Under the pieces are notes generated by a model that was not told the origin of the DNA, did not search any database, and saw nothing but the letters and a program-made list of their open reading frames with translations. Shown here piece by piece: positions 43,815 through 52,976 of a stretch of 64,000 nt of DNA. Origin of the DNA: Kiritimatiellia bacterium. GTDB taxonomy: Bacteria; Verrucomicrobiota; Kiritimatiellia; WLWN01. Numbering within the stretch: position 1 is the first letter of the stretch; each line of letters opens with the position of its first letter. The stretch covers positions 1,740,538-1,804,537 of the forward strand of contig WLWN01000001.1 of NCBI GenBank assembly GCA_012103575.1. The letters run 5' to 3'. Position numbers and translations under genes: made by a program.

Positions 43815-46800
43815 ATGTCCTTTTACGCAGATCTTCATATCCATTCTAAATATGCTCGTGCTACTAGTCGGGACTGTGACCTTGAGCATTTGTATTTATG
43901 GGCTCAAAAAAAAGGGGTCTCTTTACTGGGAACGGGTGACTTTACCCATCCCGCTTGGCTCGCCGAAATAAAAAATAAGCTGATTCCTGCCGAACCCGGA
44001 ATCTTTCGTCTTCGCAAAGACATCGAAAACGACATGAACCAACAGCTAGATGAGTCAACGCGTGGACGGATGCGGTTTATGCTCGAGGTCGAAATATCAA
44101 CCATTTACAAAAAAGGGGATAAAACCCGCAAAGTACATCATTTAATTTATGTGCCTGACCTCGAATCCGCAGAACGACTTATTCAAAAATTGGGTCGCAT
44201 TGGAAACCTAAACGCGGACGGGCGTCCGATTCTTGGTTTAGATTCGCGCGATCTGTTAGAAATTACCTTAGAAGCTGGCAAAGGTTCTTACTTAGTACCT
44301 GCACATATTTGGACCCCTTGGTTTTCTGCCTTAGGATCTAAATCAGGGTTTGATGCCATTGAAGACTGTTATGGAGATTTAGCCTCTCATATCTTTGCCG
44401 TAGAAACCGGTCTCTCATCCGACCCACCCATGAACTGGCGTGTATCGAGTTTGGATCGATACCAGCTCGTTTCCAATTCAGATGCCCATTCCCCGCCTAA
44501 AATAGGGCGTGAAGCCTCTGTCTTTGATACGGAAATGGATTATTTTTCCATTCGTCACGCACTAGAAACAGGCGAAGGGTATCAAGGAACCGTAGAGTTT
44601 TTTCCGGAAGAAGGAAAATATCATCTGGACGGTCACCGTAAATGCGAAGTTCGCCTAACACCAAGCGAAACCGAACATTATAAAAACCTGTGTCCGGTAT
44701 GTGAAAAACCCCTAACCGTTGATGTTCTGAATCGGATTTCTAAACTCGCCGATCGTCCTGAAGACACCGAACACGCACAAAAGAAGATTCCATTCCGAAA
44801 TTTGGTCCCTCTCCCCGAAGTTATTTCTGAAATTCAAGGTGTTGGCCCTAAAAGTAAACGGGTACAAAAAGACTACGAACAAGTTATCTCTCGGTTAGGT
44901 TCAGAACTTTATATTCTCGAAAAAGCACCTTTCGAAGACCTTGAACGACTCGGATCACCTCTTCTGGCGGAGGCCGTAAAAAGGATGCGAAACAGTGACG
45001 TCATTCGAGAGTCCGGATATGATGGTGAATATGGAGTTATTAGTCTGTTCAGAAAAAAAGAGCTAAAACAAGAAAAATCCGTTGGCATGCTATTCGATTT
45101 GCCTCGGAAACAATCCAACCCAGCAAAAAAGAAAAATCCGCCATCCCAAACCCCCAATCCGAAATCCATGCAGTCCATCGTTCCGAAATCTGAAGTCCAA
45201 AATCCGAAATCACTAGATTTGGAACAGCATACCGCCGCTCAAATGGTAGCGGGGCCCCTCCTTATTATTGCTGGGCCCGGAACCGGAAAAACGCGGACGC
45301 TTACCCATCGTATCGCCCATCTTGTGAATGATCATCATGTGCCACCCAAACACTGTTTGGCCATTACCTTTACCAATCGAGCGGCCGCTGAAATGTCAGA
45401 TCGCCTTCAGCAACTCCTCCCTAATAGAGTATCCACACCCGTCATGACACTTCATGCCCTTGGGTTAAAGATCCTCAGAGCACATAGTGAATTAATAGGG
45501 CTTGAAACGCCGATTCAGGTTGCTGCGGAAAAAGAGCGGGTAGATTTACTGTGCCAAATACATTCCGTGTCAGAGCGCAAAGCGAAACAGATGCTAAAAG
45601 AATTTTCAAACTTGAACGCTCCAGGAATCAGCCAATCATTTACAAGTGACGCGGTGTCCTCGGCGACACCAGACAGGGAAGAAGCCTCAAGTCAGAATCG
45701 TATCTTATACCAACAAGAAATGAGGTCCCGAGGGCTTGTTGATTTTGAGGACTTGATTCTCTTACCCATTAAGCTATTAGAAGCACATCTAGACCTCGTC
45801 GTTCATTATCGGAAACAGTATCCATGGATTTCAGTTGATGAATACCAAGACATCGACCGGAATCAGTACCAGCTGATAAAGCTATTAACACCAGCCGAAG
45901 GCAACCTTTGCGCCATCGGTGACCCGGACCAATCCATTTACGGGTTCCGAGGTAGCGACCCCACCATTTTTCAGCAGTTCAGAACCGATTTCCCTTCCGC
46001 ACAAACCGTTGAGCTTACCAAAAACTATCGCTCTATCCCCTCCATCGTGGATGCCTCTCTTCAGGTCATCTCGTCGACCAGTCTTGTTGAAAATCGTGTC
46101 CTAGAATCTTTTTTAGAAGATCCTCACAAGATTACCATCCATCAATCCTCGCATGATCGGTCAGAAGCCAAATATGTTGTCGATACTATCGAACAGCTCA
46201 TGGGCGGATCCTCGTTCTATTCAATAGATAGCGGTCAGGTTCAAACCGATGAAGAAGAGGCCTTGGCGTTCTCTGATTTTGCGATTCTTTATCGGACCGA
46301 CGCCCAGTCAAAAATTTTATGTGAAACGCTAAACCGCTCAGGAATCCCTTTTCAAAAACGATCCCATCACTCATTAACTGAAAATGTGCGTGCACAGACC
46401 GTTCTTGATACAATCCTGGATCCGTCAGTTAAACGCGGTTTTCTGCACGAACCATTTGGGCCAAAAGGAATTACAAAAAAGCCTCGACGCACCCAGCGGG
46501 TGCGCCTGCGTTTTTTTGCAACCTTTTGCCTCCAAAGCATTCGCACAGAAATCCCACGTTTAACTGACGGATCCAGGACAATGAAAAAAGACCCGATAGA
46601 TAAAAATGTTGCGGAAAAACTTCATGCTGCTGTTGACCAACTACAGACCGAAATCCACGATACAAACCTCATTTTGATCCGCGACACCTTGGATCCTTTA
46701 GCCCAAACCTGTAGACAAGATCTAGATCATTTTTTTTCCATGATCGCCATGGGCATTGATATAGATGTGTGGGATCCAAGAGCATCTTGTGTTTCCTTAT

Positions 46801-47081
46801 TAACAATCCATGCGTCTAAAGGCCTTGAATTTAAAATTGTATTTGTTGTGGGGTGTGAAGACCGAATGCTGCCGTTAAAATGGGGAGATGATTCTGACGT
46901 TGACCTCGACGAAGAACGGCGTCTTTTTTTTGTCGGGATGACTCGAGCACAAAAAAACTCTTTCTTACACATGCCCGTCAACGTTTTTGGCGAGGAGCCC
47001 TCCAAAAGATGCGTCCATTACCTTTTTTACGAGATATTGAAGATCGGCTGTTCGAACGAAGCAACAGCGGCCATAAAATAA
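43815..47081 (+). CDS. Endonuclease Q-like PHP domain fused to UvrD/Rep SF1 helicase
   Basis: N-terminal part (about residues 1-400) is an EndoQ-type PHP nuclease: DLHIHSKYARATS, LGTGDFTHPAWL, VPAHIWTPWFSALGSKSGFDAI, SNSDAHSPPKIG and a zinc finger with CPVCEKPLTVDVLNRI. A low-complexity linker (about 440-475) leads to the helicase: LIIAGPGTGKTRTLTHR (Walker A), VDEYQDIDRNQYQLI (motif II), GDPDQSIYGFRG, LTKNYRS, and TIHASKGLEFKIV. A 163-bp MITE adds about 56 residues in frame near residue 870. The last 40 residues follow a likely A8-to-A7 frameshift at about 46951; the family-like C-terminus continues in another frame to 47131. Start 43815 is an ATG; an upstream GTG is less likely. Confidence 0.88.
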   Translation: MSFYADLHIHSKYARATSRDCDLEHLYLWAQKKGVSLLGTGDFTHPAWLAEIKNKLIPAEPGIFRLRKDIENDMNQQLDESTRGRMRFMLEVEISTIYKKGDKTRKVHHLIYVPDLESAERLIQKLGRIGNLNADGRPILGLDSRDLLEITLEAGKGSYLVPAHIWTPWFSALGSKSGFDAIEDCYGDLASHIFAVETGLSSDPPMNWRVSSLDRYQLVSNSDAHSPPKIGREASVFDTEMDYFSIRHALETGEGYQGTVEFFPEEGKYHLDGHRKCEVRLTPSETEHYKNLCPVCEKPLTVDVLNRISKLADRPEDTEHAQKKIPFRNLVPLPEVISEIQGVGPKSKRVQKDYEQVISRLGSELYILEKAPFEDLERLGSPLLAEAVKRMRNSDVIRESGYDGEYGVISLFRKKELKQEKSVGMLFDLPRKQSNPAKKKNPPSQTPNPKSMQSIVPKSEVQNPKSLDLEQHTAAQMVAGPLLIIAGPGTGKTRTLTHRIAHLVNDHHVPPKHCLAITFTNRAAAEMSDRLQQLLPNRVSTPVMTLHALGLKILRAHSELIGLETPIQVAAEKERVDLLCQIHSVSERKAKQMLKEFSNLNAPGISQSFTSDAVSSATPDREEASSQNRILYQQEMRSRGLVDFEDLILLPIKLLEAHLDLVVHYRKQYPWISVDEYQDIDRNQYQLIKLLTPAEGNLCAIGDPDQSIYGFRGSDPTIFQQFRTDFPSAQTVELTKNYRSIPSIVDASLQVISSTSLVENRVLESFLEDPHKITIHQSSHDRSEAKYVVDTIEQLMGGSSFYSIDSGQVQTDEEEALAFSDFAILYRTDAQSKILCETLNRSGIPFQKRSHHSLTENVRAQTVLDTILDPSVKRGFLHEPFGPKGITKKPRRTQRVRLRFFATFCLQSIRTEIPRLTDGSRTMKKDPIDKNVAEKLHAAVDQLQTEIHDTNLILIRDTLDPLAQTCRQDLDHFFSMIAMGIDIDVWDPRASCVSLLTIHASKGLEFKIVFVVGCEDRMLPLKWGDDSDVDLDEERRLFFVGMTRAQKNSFLHMPVNVFGEEPSKRCVHYLFYEILKIGCSNEATAAIK
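46415..46577. mobile_element. Foldback MITE, copy 3 (in frame inside the EndoQ-helicase gene)
   Basis: A 163-bp element with perfect ends CCTGGATCCGTCAGTTAAAC. It is flanked by ACAAT on both sides (46410-46414 and 46578-46582), a 5-bp target duplication. Element plus duplication is 168 bases, a multiple of three, and no stop lies in the reading frame, so the helicase frame stays open. It is identical by inspection to copy 4. Confidence 0.95.
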
Positions 47082-47155
47082 AATCCTCAAAAAAGGTATC
47101 CCACCAGCTTGATCTTAAAGGGTTAGCTTGACTCATAGATACAAGTCTATCTGCC

Positions 47156-47977
47156 ATGAAAAAAATAGAACCTATCGACCGCCATCGTTTGTATGAAGCG
47201 TCTGTTCAGTCGGTTGACACCCATCTTGATTTTGTTGAACGGGTCTATAAAAAAAGTCATGGCCACCGGCCGCAACGGCTTCGAGAAGATTTCTGTGGGA
47301 CCGCAAAACTTGCCTGTGAATGGGTCTTGCGTCACAGTAAAAATAGAGCGTGGGGAATAGACGTGGACAAACCAACCCTTGAATGGGGTTCTGCTCATCA
47401 TCTAGCGGACTTTGGAGCCAAGGCCAAGCGAGTTCAACTTATTCATGACAATGTGCTATCTGTCGATACACCCCACGTCGACGTTACCGTTGCATTCAAT
47501 TTTTCCTATTGGGTGTTTAAGCAGCGGACCGTGCTAAAAGAGTATTTTAAAAACGTAACCCGCTCATTAAAGCCGGGAGGCATTTTCGTATTAGATCTTT
47601 TTGGGGGGTTCAATGCTATGCAGACGTATACAGAAAAAAGAATGATTTCATCGATGCGAGATGCACATGGACAACGAATCCCTCGATTTAAATATATGTG
47701 GGAACAAAAGAGTTTTAACGCCATAACCCATGAGATTCTTTGTTATATTCATTTCAAATTACCCGACGGGTCCATGATCAAAAAAGCATATACCTATGAC
47801 TGGCGATTATGGACCATTCCAGAGATCCGAGAAACCCTGTTAGAAGCAGGTTTTTCATCAGTAGACACCTATATGCATGGGTGGACAAAAGAGGGTGAAT
47901 GCGATGAGGTTTATAGATGCCGCACATTCTTTAAAAATGAAAAAGGATGGCTTTCGTTTATTGTTGGAAAAAAGTAG
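47156..47977 (+). CDS. Class I SAM-dependent methyltransferase
   Basis: Substrate unknown. The 273-residue protein has a Rossmann-type SAM fold: LREDFCGTAKLACEWV (motif I), AWGIDVDKPTLEWG (acidic residue that binds the ribose), VDVTVAFNFSYWVFKQR, and SLKPGGIFVLDLFGG (post-motif). The C-terminal half has the beta-strand segment WTIPEIRETLLEAGF, which is common in small-molecule and biosynthetic methyltransferases. It lies after the EndoQ-helicase gene on the same strand, 24 bases from the probable original stop. Confidence 0.82.
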   Translation: MKKIEPIDRHRLYEASVQSVDTHLDFVERVYKKSHGHRPQRLREDFCGTAKLACEWVLRHSKNRAWGIDVDKPTLEWGSAHHLADFGAKAKRVQLIHDNVLSVDTPHVDVTVAFNFSYWVFKQRTVLKEYFKNVTRSLKPGGIFVLDLFGGFNAMQTYTEKRMISSMRDAHGQRIPRFKYMWEQKSFNAITHEILCYIHFKLPDGSMIKKAYTYDWRLWTIPEIRETLLEAGFSSVDTYMHGWTKEGECDEVYRCRTFFKNEKGWLSFIVGKK

Positions 47978-48398
47978 TGGGATCGGTTTTGCCCTCCAGG
48001 GCATACGCGTCAAGCTAAGGCGGGGATTGTACTCTATATTATGACGGACTTTAGTCCGCTTTTAACCAAACAGGTTCTTGCATTAGGACCAGCAAACACC
48101 ATTTAAGATGCTGTTAAGCTTTTTGAGAAATTATCTAGACTTGATTCCAGTGGCTTGGTTATATCGTCAAAATTGTTCTGTTATCTTTCATGAAAATAAT
48201 AACTTTAGCAATAGCCGCTTTAGGTGCTTGTATTTGCTGGGCAATGAGCTGAAAGCTGAATGGTTCAATGCTATTTTAGAGATAAAAAAAAGATTACTTG
48301 TCATACTTCAAGTTACTCTATTTTTTGGACTCTCATGCACAGAGCCAATACAGAGAAGGTTTGGCCATAGCACTGTAGACTGTCATCAATGAGGTATT
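47978..48398. other. 421-bp intergenic region with two small hairpins
   Basis: TGCCCTCCAGGGCA (47991-48004) and GGACTTTAGTCC (about 48047-48058) form short palindromes of the REP type. An open frame at 48108-48392 has no recognisable features and is probably not a gene. A 20-codon frame (MKIITLAIAALGACICWAMS) near 48189 looks like the first part of an exported-protein gene that stops early. No gene is called. Confidence 0.5.
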
Positions 48399-49068
48399 AT
48401 GGATTTTAACTGGGATAAAAAGCAACGTGAGCTGTATAGCCAAACTTATGATTTTGCTCAAAAGGAACTGGGAGAACAGGTCGTGCATGAAGGTCCTGTT
48501 AGCCCCTTCCCGCTACAAAAGTGGAAAGCATGCGGTCAGTTTGGGTTGATGGGACTTTCCATTCCCCAAGAATATGGAGGGATGGGGTTAGACGCCCTCA
48601 CTTCTGCGCATATTTTTGAAGCATTTGGAAAGAGTTGTCCTGACCGAGGGTTATTGTTTGCGGCCGCGGCCCATCTGTTCGCGGTGGCCATGCCCATTGT
48701 GGAATTTGGCACCCCGAAGCTCAAACAATACGTCTTACCTCATTTGGCAAGCGGGAAATGGATTGGCGCGAACGCTATTACCGAGCCTGATGCGGGGTCA
48801 GACCTGTTCTCGCTACAATCTGAAGCAGACAGAAAAGGAGATGGGTATCTATTAAATGGGAAAAAATCATTTGTAACCAACGGGCCGATCGCGGATATCG
48901 TCGTGGCTTATGCGTTTACAAATCGGAAGATGGGGTATCTCGGAATAAGTGGTTTTATTGTTGAAAAGGATACAGCAGGTATGGTTTTAGGAGATGCATT
49001 CGGCAAGGCGGGACTTCATGCAGCACAGGCAGGGTAGATTACGTTTGAACACTGCCGGGTTCCTGATA
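48399..49068 (+). pseudogene. Acyl-CoA dehydrogenase, truncated
   Basis: The N-terminal half of a FAD-dependent acyl-CoA dehydrogenase is present: FGLMGLSIPQEYGGMGLDAL, ANAITEPDAGSDL, NGKKSFVTNG and ISGFIVEKDTAGM. A TAG stop at 49035-49037 sits where the family normally has an acidic residue, and the frame continues with ITFEHCRVPDT until the MITE at 49069. The C-terminal catalytic domain is missing; beyond the MITE lies a reversed IS110. The gene is therefore lost through a nonsense change and a rearrangement. Confidence 0.9.
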
Positions 49069-49231
49069 CCTGGATCCGTCAGTTAAACGCGGTTTTCTGC
49101 ACGAACCATTTGGGCCAAAAGGAATTACAAAAAAGCCTCGACGCACCCAGCGGGTGCGCCTGCGTTTTTTTGCAACCTTTTGCCTCCAAAGCATTCGCAC
49201 AGAAATCCCACGTTTAACTGACGGATCCAGG
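49069..49231. mobile_element. Foldback MITE, copy 4 (junction of acyl-CoA dehydrogenase and IS110)
   Basis: A 163-bp element identical by inspection to copy 3. The left flank is TGATA (acyl-CoA dehydrogenase side) and the right flank is TGGTA (inside the IS110 transposase), so there is no exact duplication. Both flanking genes are truncated at it, which suggests recombination between two MITE copies. The IS110 open frame runs through the element. Confidence 0.93.
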
Positions 49232-50520
49232 TGGTAGACTTTTTCCCCCTCGTCTACATAATCTTGTCCGTAACGCAGCATTCGATAAATGAGTATGGCC
49301 AGTTTATGTGCAAGAGCAAATACGGCCACGGCTCCACTCCTACGCCGAGCTACCCGACGATATTCAGCCCCCAAAGAGGAGTGTGATCGACTCAAAGAAA
49401 CCACCGCCATTCGCAAGATTCCAGCCACCCGATTTGAACCCGTACCACGAGGGGGCTTTTTCTTGAGAGCTTTTCCTCCAGAAATCCCCATCTTTGGACA
49501 AAGCCTCAACCAACTCACAAAATGTTTTTTCGAAGAAAAATCACTCAGATTAAATCCCACCTCGGTAAGTATGACTTGCGAAACTCCAGCGCTTATCCCG
49601 TCAATACGCGTTAAATCTACTCCGGAAAATTGCCACAATATTTTTTGGTCTTCCTGCTCTCCTCGGTTACGTATCGCTTTTCGTTTAGCGGCTTTAGGAT
49701 GCTCAGGGGCCTCTTTATTTTTCCGTTCTTGCGGAGTCATCGCTAACAACTCCTTGTGCAGTTCTTGCTCGTAATCGGTAATCTGTGCTTGGAGTTGGTC
49801 ATAGAGCTTTAGGGCCATTTTAAGGTTAAACAAATGCTCTGATTTCCACGTACCGGTGAGGTGCTCAGCTATTTCTTCTTCGTTTTTTCCGCAACGAGAA
49901 TCTCGCAAACACGCAAGGACTTTGGGGTCACGTTGACCTTCAACAATCCCACGTACAATCGCTAAGCCTGTTTTTCCGGTAATATCTGTTAGGGCTCGAT
50001 GAACTTGGACATTCATTTGATCCAAAGCCTTTTGCATCCAGTTGACGGTTTTGGAACGTTCCTCAACCAGATTGGCACATTGGCGAGTCAATGCGCGGCA
50101 TCTACAAATGCCTTCACTCGGTCGAAAGGATCCATGTAATAGGCCACAGCTGTGTAGAAGCTGAATCCATTGACAGTCCTGTACATCGGTTTTACGACCC
50201 GGGACATGGCACAGTTCTCTGGCGTTGACCAAGATGGGCTCTATTCCAGAAGCCTCCAGCAGTTCGTACAAAGGGATCCAGTAAATCCCTGTACTTTCCA
50301 TGGCCACCGACTTTACTCCTTGCTCTTGGAGCCAAGCGATCAGTCCGATTAATTGGGGTGTAGTGGATTGAAAAACACGCACGTTGGGTTCGCCGCTGAT
50401 CAAGGCCGGACCACATACGTAATGCTCGCAAGCCCCCAAATCAATTCCAGCCACCTTCGGTTGGAGTATGGGTAAGCTTTGCACGGATCGTTTATTTACC
50501 TTTGTTTTTGATGCCGACAT
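49232..50520 (-). pseudogene. IS110-family transposase, C-terminally truncated
   Basis: A DEDD transposase: VAGIDLGACEHYVCGP, SVAMESTGIYW and RKTDVQDCQWIQLL carry the N-terminal acidic residues. IDGISAGVSQVILTEVG and FVSWLRLCPKMGISGGK form the C-terminal Transposase_20 domain with the Ser region. The ATG at 50520 has a GGAGGATATC site. The normal sequence stops after RMLRYGQDYVDEGEKVYH, where the MITE begins; 64 extra residues are read through it and the dehydrogenase relic. Confidence 0.88.
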
Positions 50521-51163
50521 GATATCCTCCGGGTTGTGGTTAGTTGTGGAGGCTACGGCCCGAGGTGGCTATACAATGGATTCTGTCCTGGGGGAGTCGC
50601 CTGGAGCGCTCGCCAATGAATGATGGCCAACTCAGACCCAAACTTCGTATGGGGCACAAGGCACCAATATCTTTAGGGGGGCTTAACTGCCGTAGCTTTC
50701 ATGACATTTACATCTTACCGGACTCCAGTTTCAACCCTGAATGATCCAGCAAAGAGACCATGCTGGTGGCAAAACTTCGTAGAGTTTCCAGGCCCTTTTA
50801 TAATCCTGTTTCCATATATGTCTTTCCACCTGGTTGAGGGTTTGGTCTGTTTTTTGCATCAAAGAGGTAATCGTCTTTTCGTCCCATGACAGCGCGGATT
50901 TAGTCTTCTTGTTCTGGGAAAATCGGATGCCGGGTTGAGGGTAAAAGCCGACGATCAAGCTGATAAAAAAATCAGTCCAGGGAGGGAAAAAATAAATCTT
51001 CTATCTTTCATATTCATTAAAGATGGATCTTGATCTGTAGCGGGGTAAAAGTCACTTATACAATCATTACCCGATCAAACTATCAAACCGTAAAAAGTTT
51101 AGGCTTGAATAATCGTCCCGTTTTCGCCATTAATCATTGTTTAATCATACAGGAGAAAAAATT
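50521..51163. other. 643-bp region upstream of the SPFH gene with a small unassigned open frame
   Basis: The first part is probably the non-coding end of the IS110 element. A minus-strand frame at 50731-50958, open further upstream to about 51000, encodes GFYPQPGIRFSQNKKTKSAL and a charged helix; I do not recognise it and it may be a gene fragment. No RNA gene or terminator is evident. Confidence 0.4.
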
Positions 51164-52045
51164 ATGCAAATACGTTGGCCTTTAATTGTTGTTATCATCA
51201 TCGTTGCCCCTCTTTTAGTGTTTGGGTTGCGGTTCTTCCAAACCGTGCCCCAAGGGCATGTGGCGGTGGCTACCTTGTTCGGCAAGGTAAAAGAGCAACC
51301 CTATAAAGAAGGGCTTCATTTTCCGGTTAGTCCTTTATATTCATGGCATCTCTTTGACGCGCGAGAAAAAACACATCAGGAAACCACGAACATTCCCACC
51401 CAAGATCAGCTCCAAACCAGAGTGGATGTAAGTGTACAATATCGGATTTTGGGAAGTCAGACGCCTGTTATGCTCAAAGAAACAGGGGTGGCTCAACAGG
51501 CGATTGATGTTCATTTAGTGCCTAAACTTCGTTCCGTACTCCGGGAACAAGGAAAAACGATTCAACGCGCAGAAGATTTTTTCCTGCAAGCAACACAGAA
51601 AAAACTTCAGACCGCCCTTAAACAAAGCCTCGTAAAATTTTTGAAGCCTAAAGGCATCGAAATTCAAGCCGTCCTCATCCGCAACATTGATCTTCCTCCC
51701 TTTATCACAAAAGCCATTGAAGCGAAAAAAGAGCGTGAACAAGCTGTGCAACGACAAAAAGCTGAGCTTGAACGATATCGGACTGAGCAGGAACAAAAAA
51801 TTGCTCAGGCCGCTGCGGAACGTAAAGCGGCAGAAGAAGAAGCTGAAAAAAAGAGAGTGTTGGCAAATGCCCAGGCCTACGAAATCGAAAAGCTTAATAA
51901 AGCGATTGCCAATAGCTCCGCCTATCTAAAGCTTAGAGCCATTGAGGCTCTCACAGAAATCTCCAAAGATCCCGCTTCAAAAATTTATTTTTTGAACGGC
52001 GATAGTCCCAACCCCCTTCCACTGATGCATATTGGGGAACAATAG
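51164..52045 (+). CDS. SPFH/Band 7 (prohibitin-like) membrane protein
   Basis: Likely an inner-membrane scaffold of the prohibitin/HflC group. The start at 51164 (MQIRWPLIVVIIIV) has an AGGAGAAA site. One N-terminal membrane helix (PLIVVIIIVAPLLVFGL) is followed by the SPFH domain (VPQGHVAVATLFGKVKEQPYKEGLHF to GIEIQAVLIRNIDLP). Next comes a Glu/Lys/Gln-rich coiled coil (about residues 185-245) and the C-terminal segment LKLRAIEALTEIS. It is not paired with an hflK-like gene here. Confidence 0.88.
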   Translation: MQIRWPLIVVIIIVAPLLVFGLRFFQTVPQGHVAVATLFGKVKEQPYKEGLHFPVSPLYSWHLFDAREKTHQETTNIPTQDQLQTRVDVSVQYRILGSQTPVMLKETGVAQQAIDVHLVPKLRSVLREQGKTIQRAEDFFLQATQKKLQTALKQSLVKFLKPKGIEIQAVLIRNIDLPPFITKAIEAKKEREQAVQRQKAELERYRTEQEQKIAQAAAERKAAEEEAEKKRVLANAQAYEIEKLNKAIANSSAYLKLRAIEALTEISKDPASKIYFLNGDSPNPLPLMHIGEQ

Positions 52046-52109
52046 AGGACGCTCAACGTCAAATGTCTTAAAGTCGAAGGTCGATTGAGATGGAGAAATC
52101 AGGTCGCTT

Positions 52110-52760
52110 ATGATTAAAAAAGAGCGAGCTGTATATATTCTGCAACGTTTGAATGAATTATATCCGAACGTTGCTCCACCTTTGGGACATTCTGATCCAT
52201 ATACCCTGCTTGTTGCCGTTCTGCTTTCAGCTCAATGCACGGATGCGCGAGTCAATCAAGTTACACCGAGCCTTTTCACAAAAGCACAAACACCCGTAGC
52301 CATGGCCGCATTAAACGTGAATGATATTCGAGAGATTATTAAGCCCTGCGGATTGTCCCCCACAAAATCTAAAGCCATACAGGCGCTTTCCCGTATACTG
52401 GTTGAGAAACACAGTGGGAAAGTCCCTGCAACCTTTGAAGACCTTGAGGCATTGCCGGGTGTAGGGCATAAAACGGCATCTGTTGTCATGGCTCAAGCTT
52501 TCGGGGTTCCAGCTTTTCCAGTAGACACCCATATTCATCGCCTCGCCCAACGCTGGAAATTAACGAATGGAAAATCTGTAGAACAAACAGAAAGAGATCT
52601 AAAAGTTCTTTTTGATCAAGAAACGTGGAATAACCTCCATATACAAATAATCCTTTATGGTCGTGAGTATTGTACTGCTCGTGGCTGTGACGGAACGGTT
52701 TGTAATATTTGTCGAGCTTGCTTTCCACGCCGAAAAAAACCTGTAACCACAAAAAAATAG
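52110..52760 (+). CDS. nth: Endonuclease III (DNA glycosylase/AP lyase)
   Basis: Removes oxidised pyrimidines in base excision repair. The 216-residue protein has the helix-hairpin-helix LEALPGVGHKTASVVMA with the catalytic Lys and the VDTHIHRLAQRW catalytic Asp. The C-terminal cysteine cluster reads CTARGCDGTVCNICRACFP instead of the canonical C-x6-C-x2-C-x5-C, so the [4Fe-4S] site may be altered. The GREYC context still matches the family. Confidence 0.94.
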   Translation: MIKKERAVYILQRLNELYPNVAPPLGHSDPYTLLVAVLLSAQCTDARVNQVTPSLFTKAQTPVAMAALNVNDIREIIKPCGLSPTKSKAIQALSRILVEKHSGKVPATFEDLEALPGVGHKTASVVMAQAFGVPAFPVDTHIHRLAQRWKLTNGKSVEQTERDLKVLFDQETWNNLHIQIILYGREYCTARGCDGTVCNICRACFPRRKKPVTTKK

Positions 52761-52976
52761 GATGCTGGTTAGATGCTCTTTCTCCCTATTTATTCCTTTT
52801 TTTCGTTTTTTTGTATCGAGAATCAAGTATCCAGAATTTCTTCGATTTCCTCATGATTTTATGTTGCCAAGCAAAAGACCATCTGTAAACTTACCCCCTA
52901 ATTGTTTTAGAAGACTTTATTCGTATCTGGGATAAAGTCGTGTTTGATGAAGTAAAGTAAAGGTATGACACACTAA

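Noticed and set aside
48108..48392. Open frame of 94 codons before the acyl-CoA dehydrogenase relic
   Set aside because: No binding site, no recognisable motif, and AT-rich intergenic composition.
49035..49037. TAG as a reassigned sense codon
   Set aside because: Several intact genes (secY, rpsM) end with TAG, and in-frame TAA also occurs in relics, so nonsense mutation is simpler.
49039..49231. Extra 64 C-terminal residues of the IS110 open frame
   Set aside because: They are encoded by the MITE and the dehydrogenase relic, so they are not native IS110 sequence.
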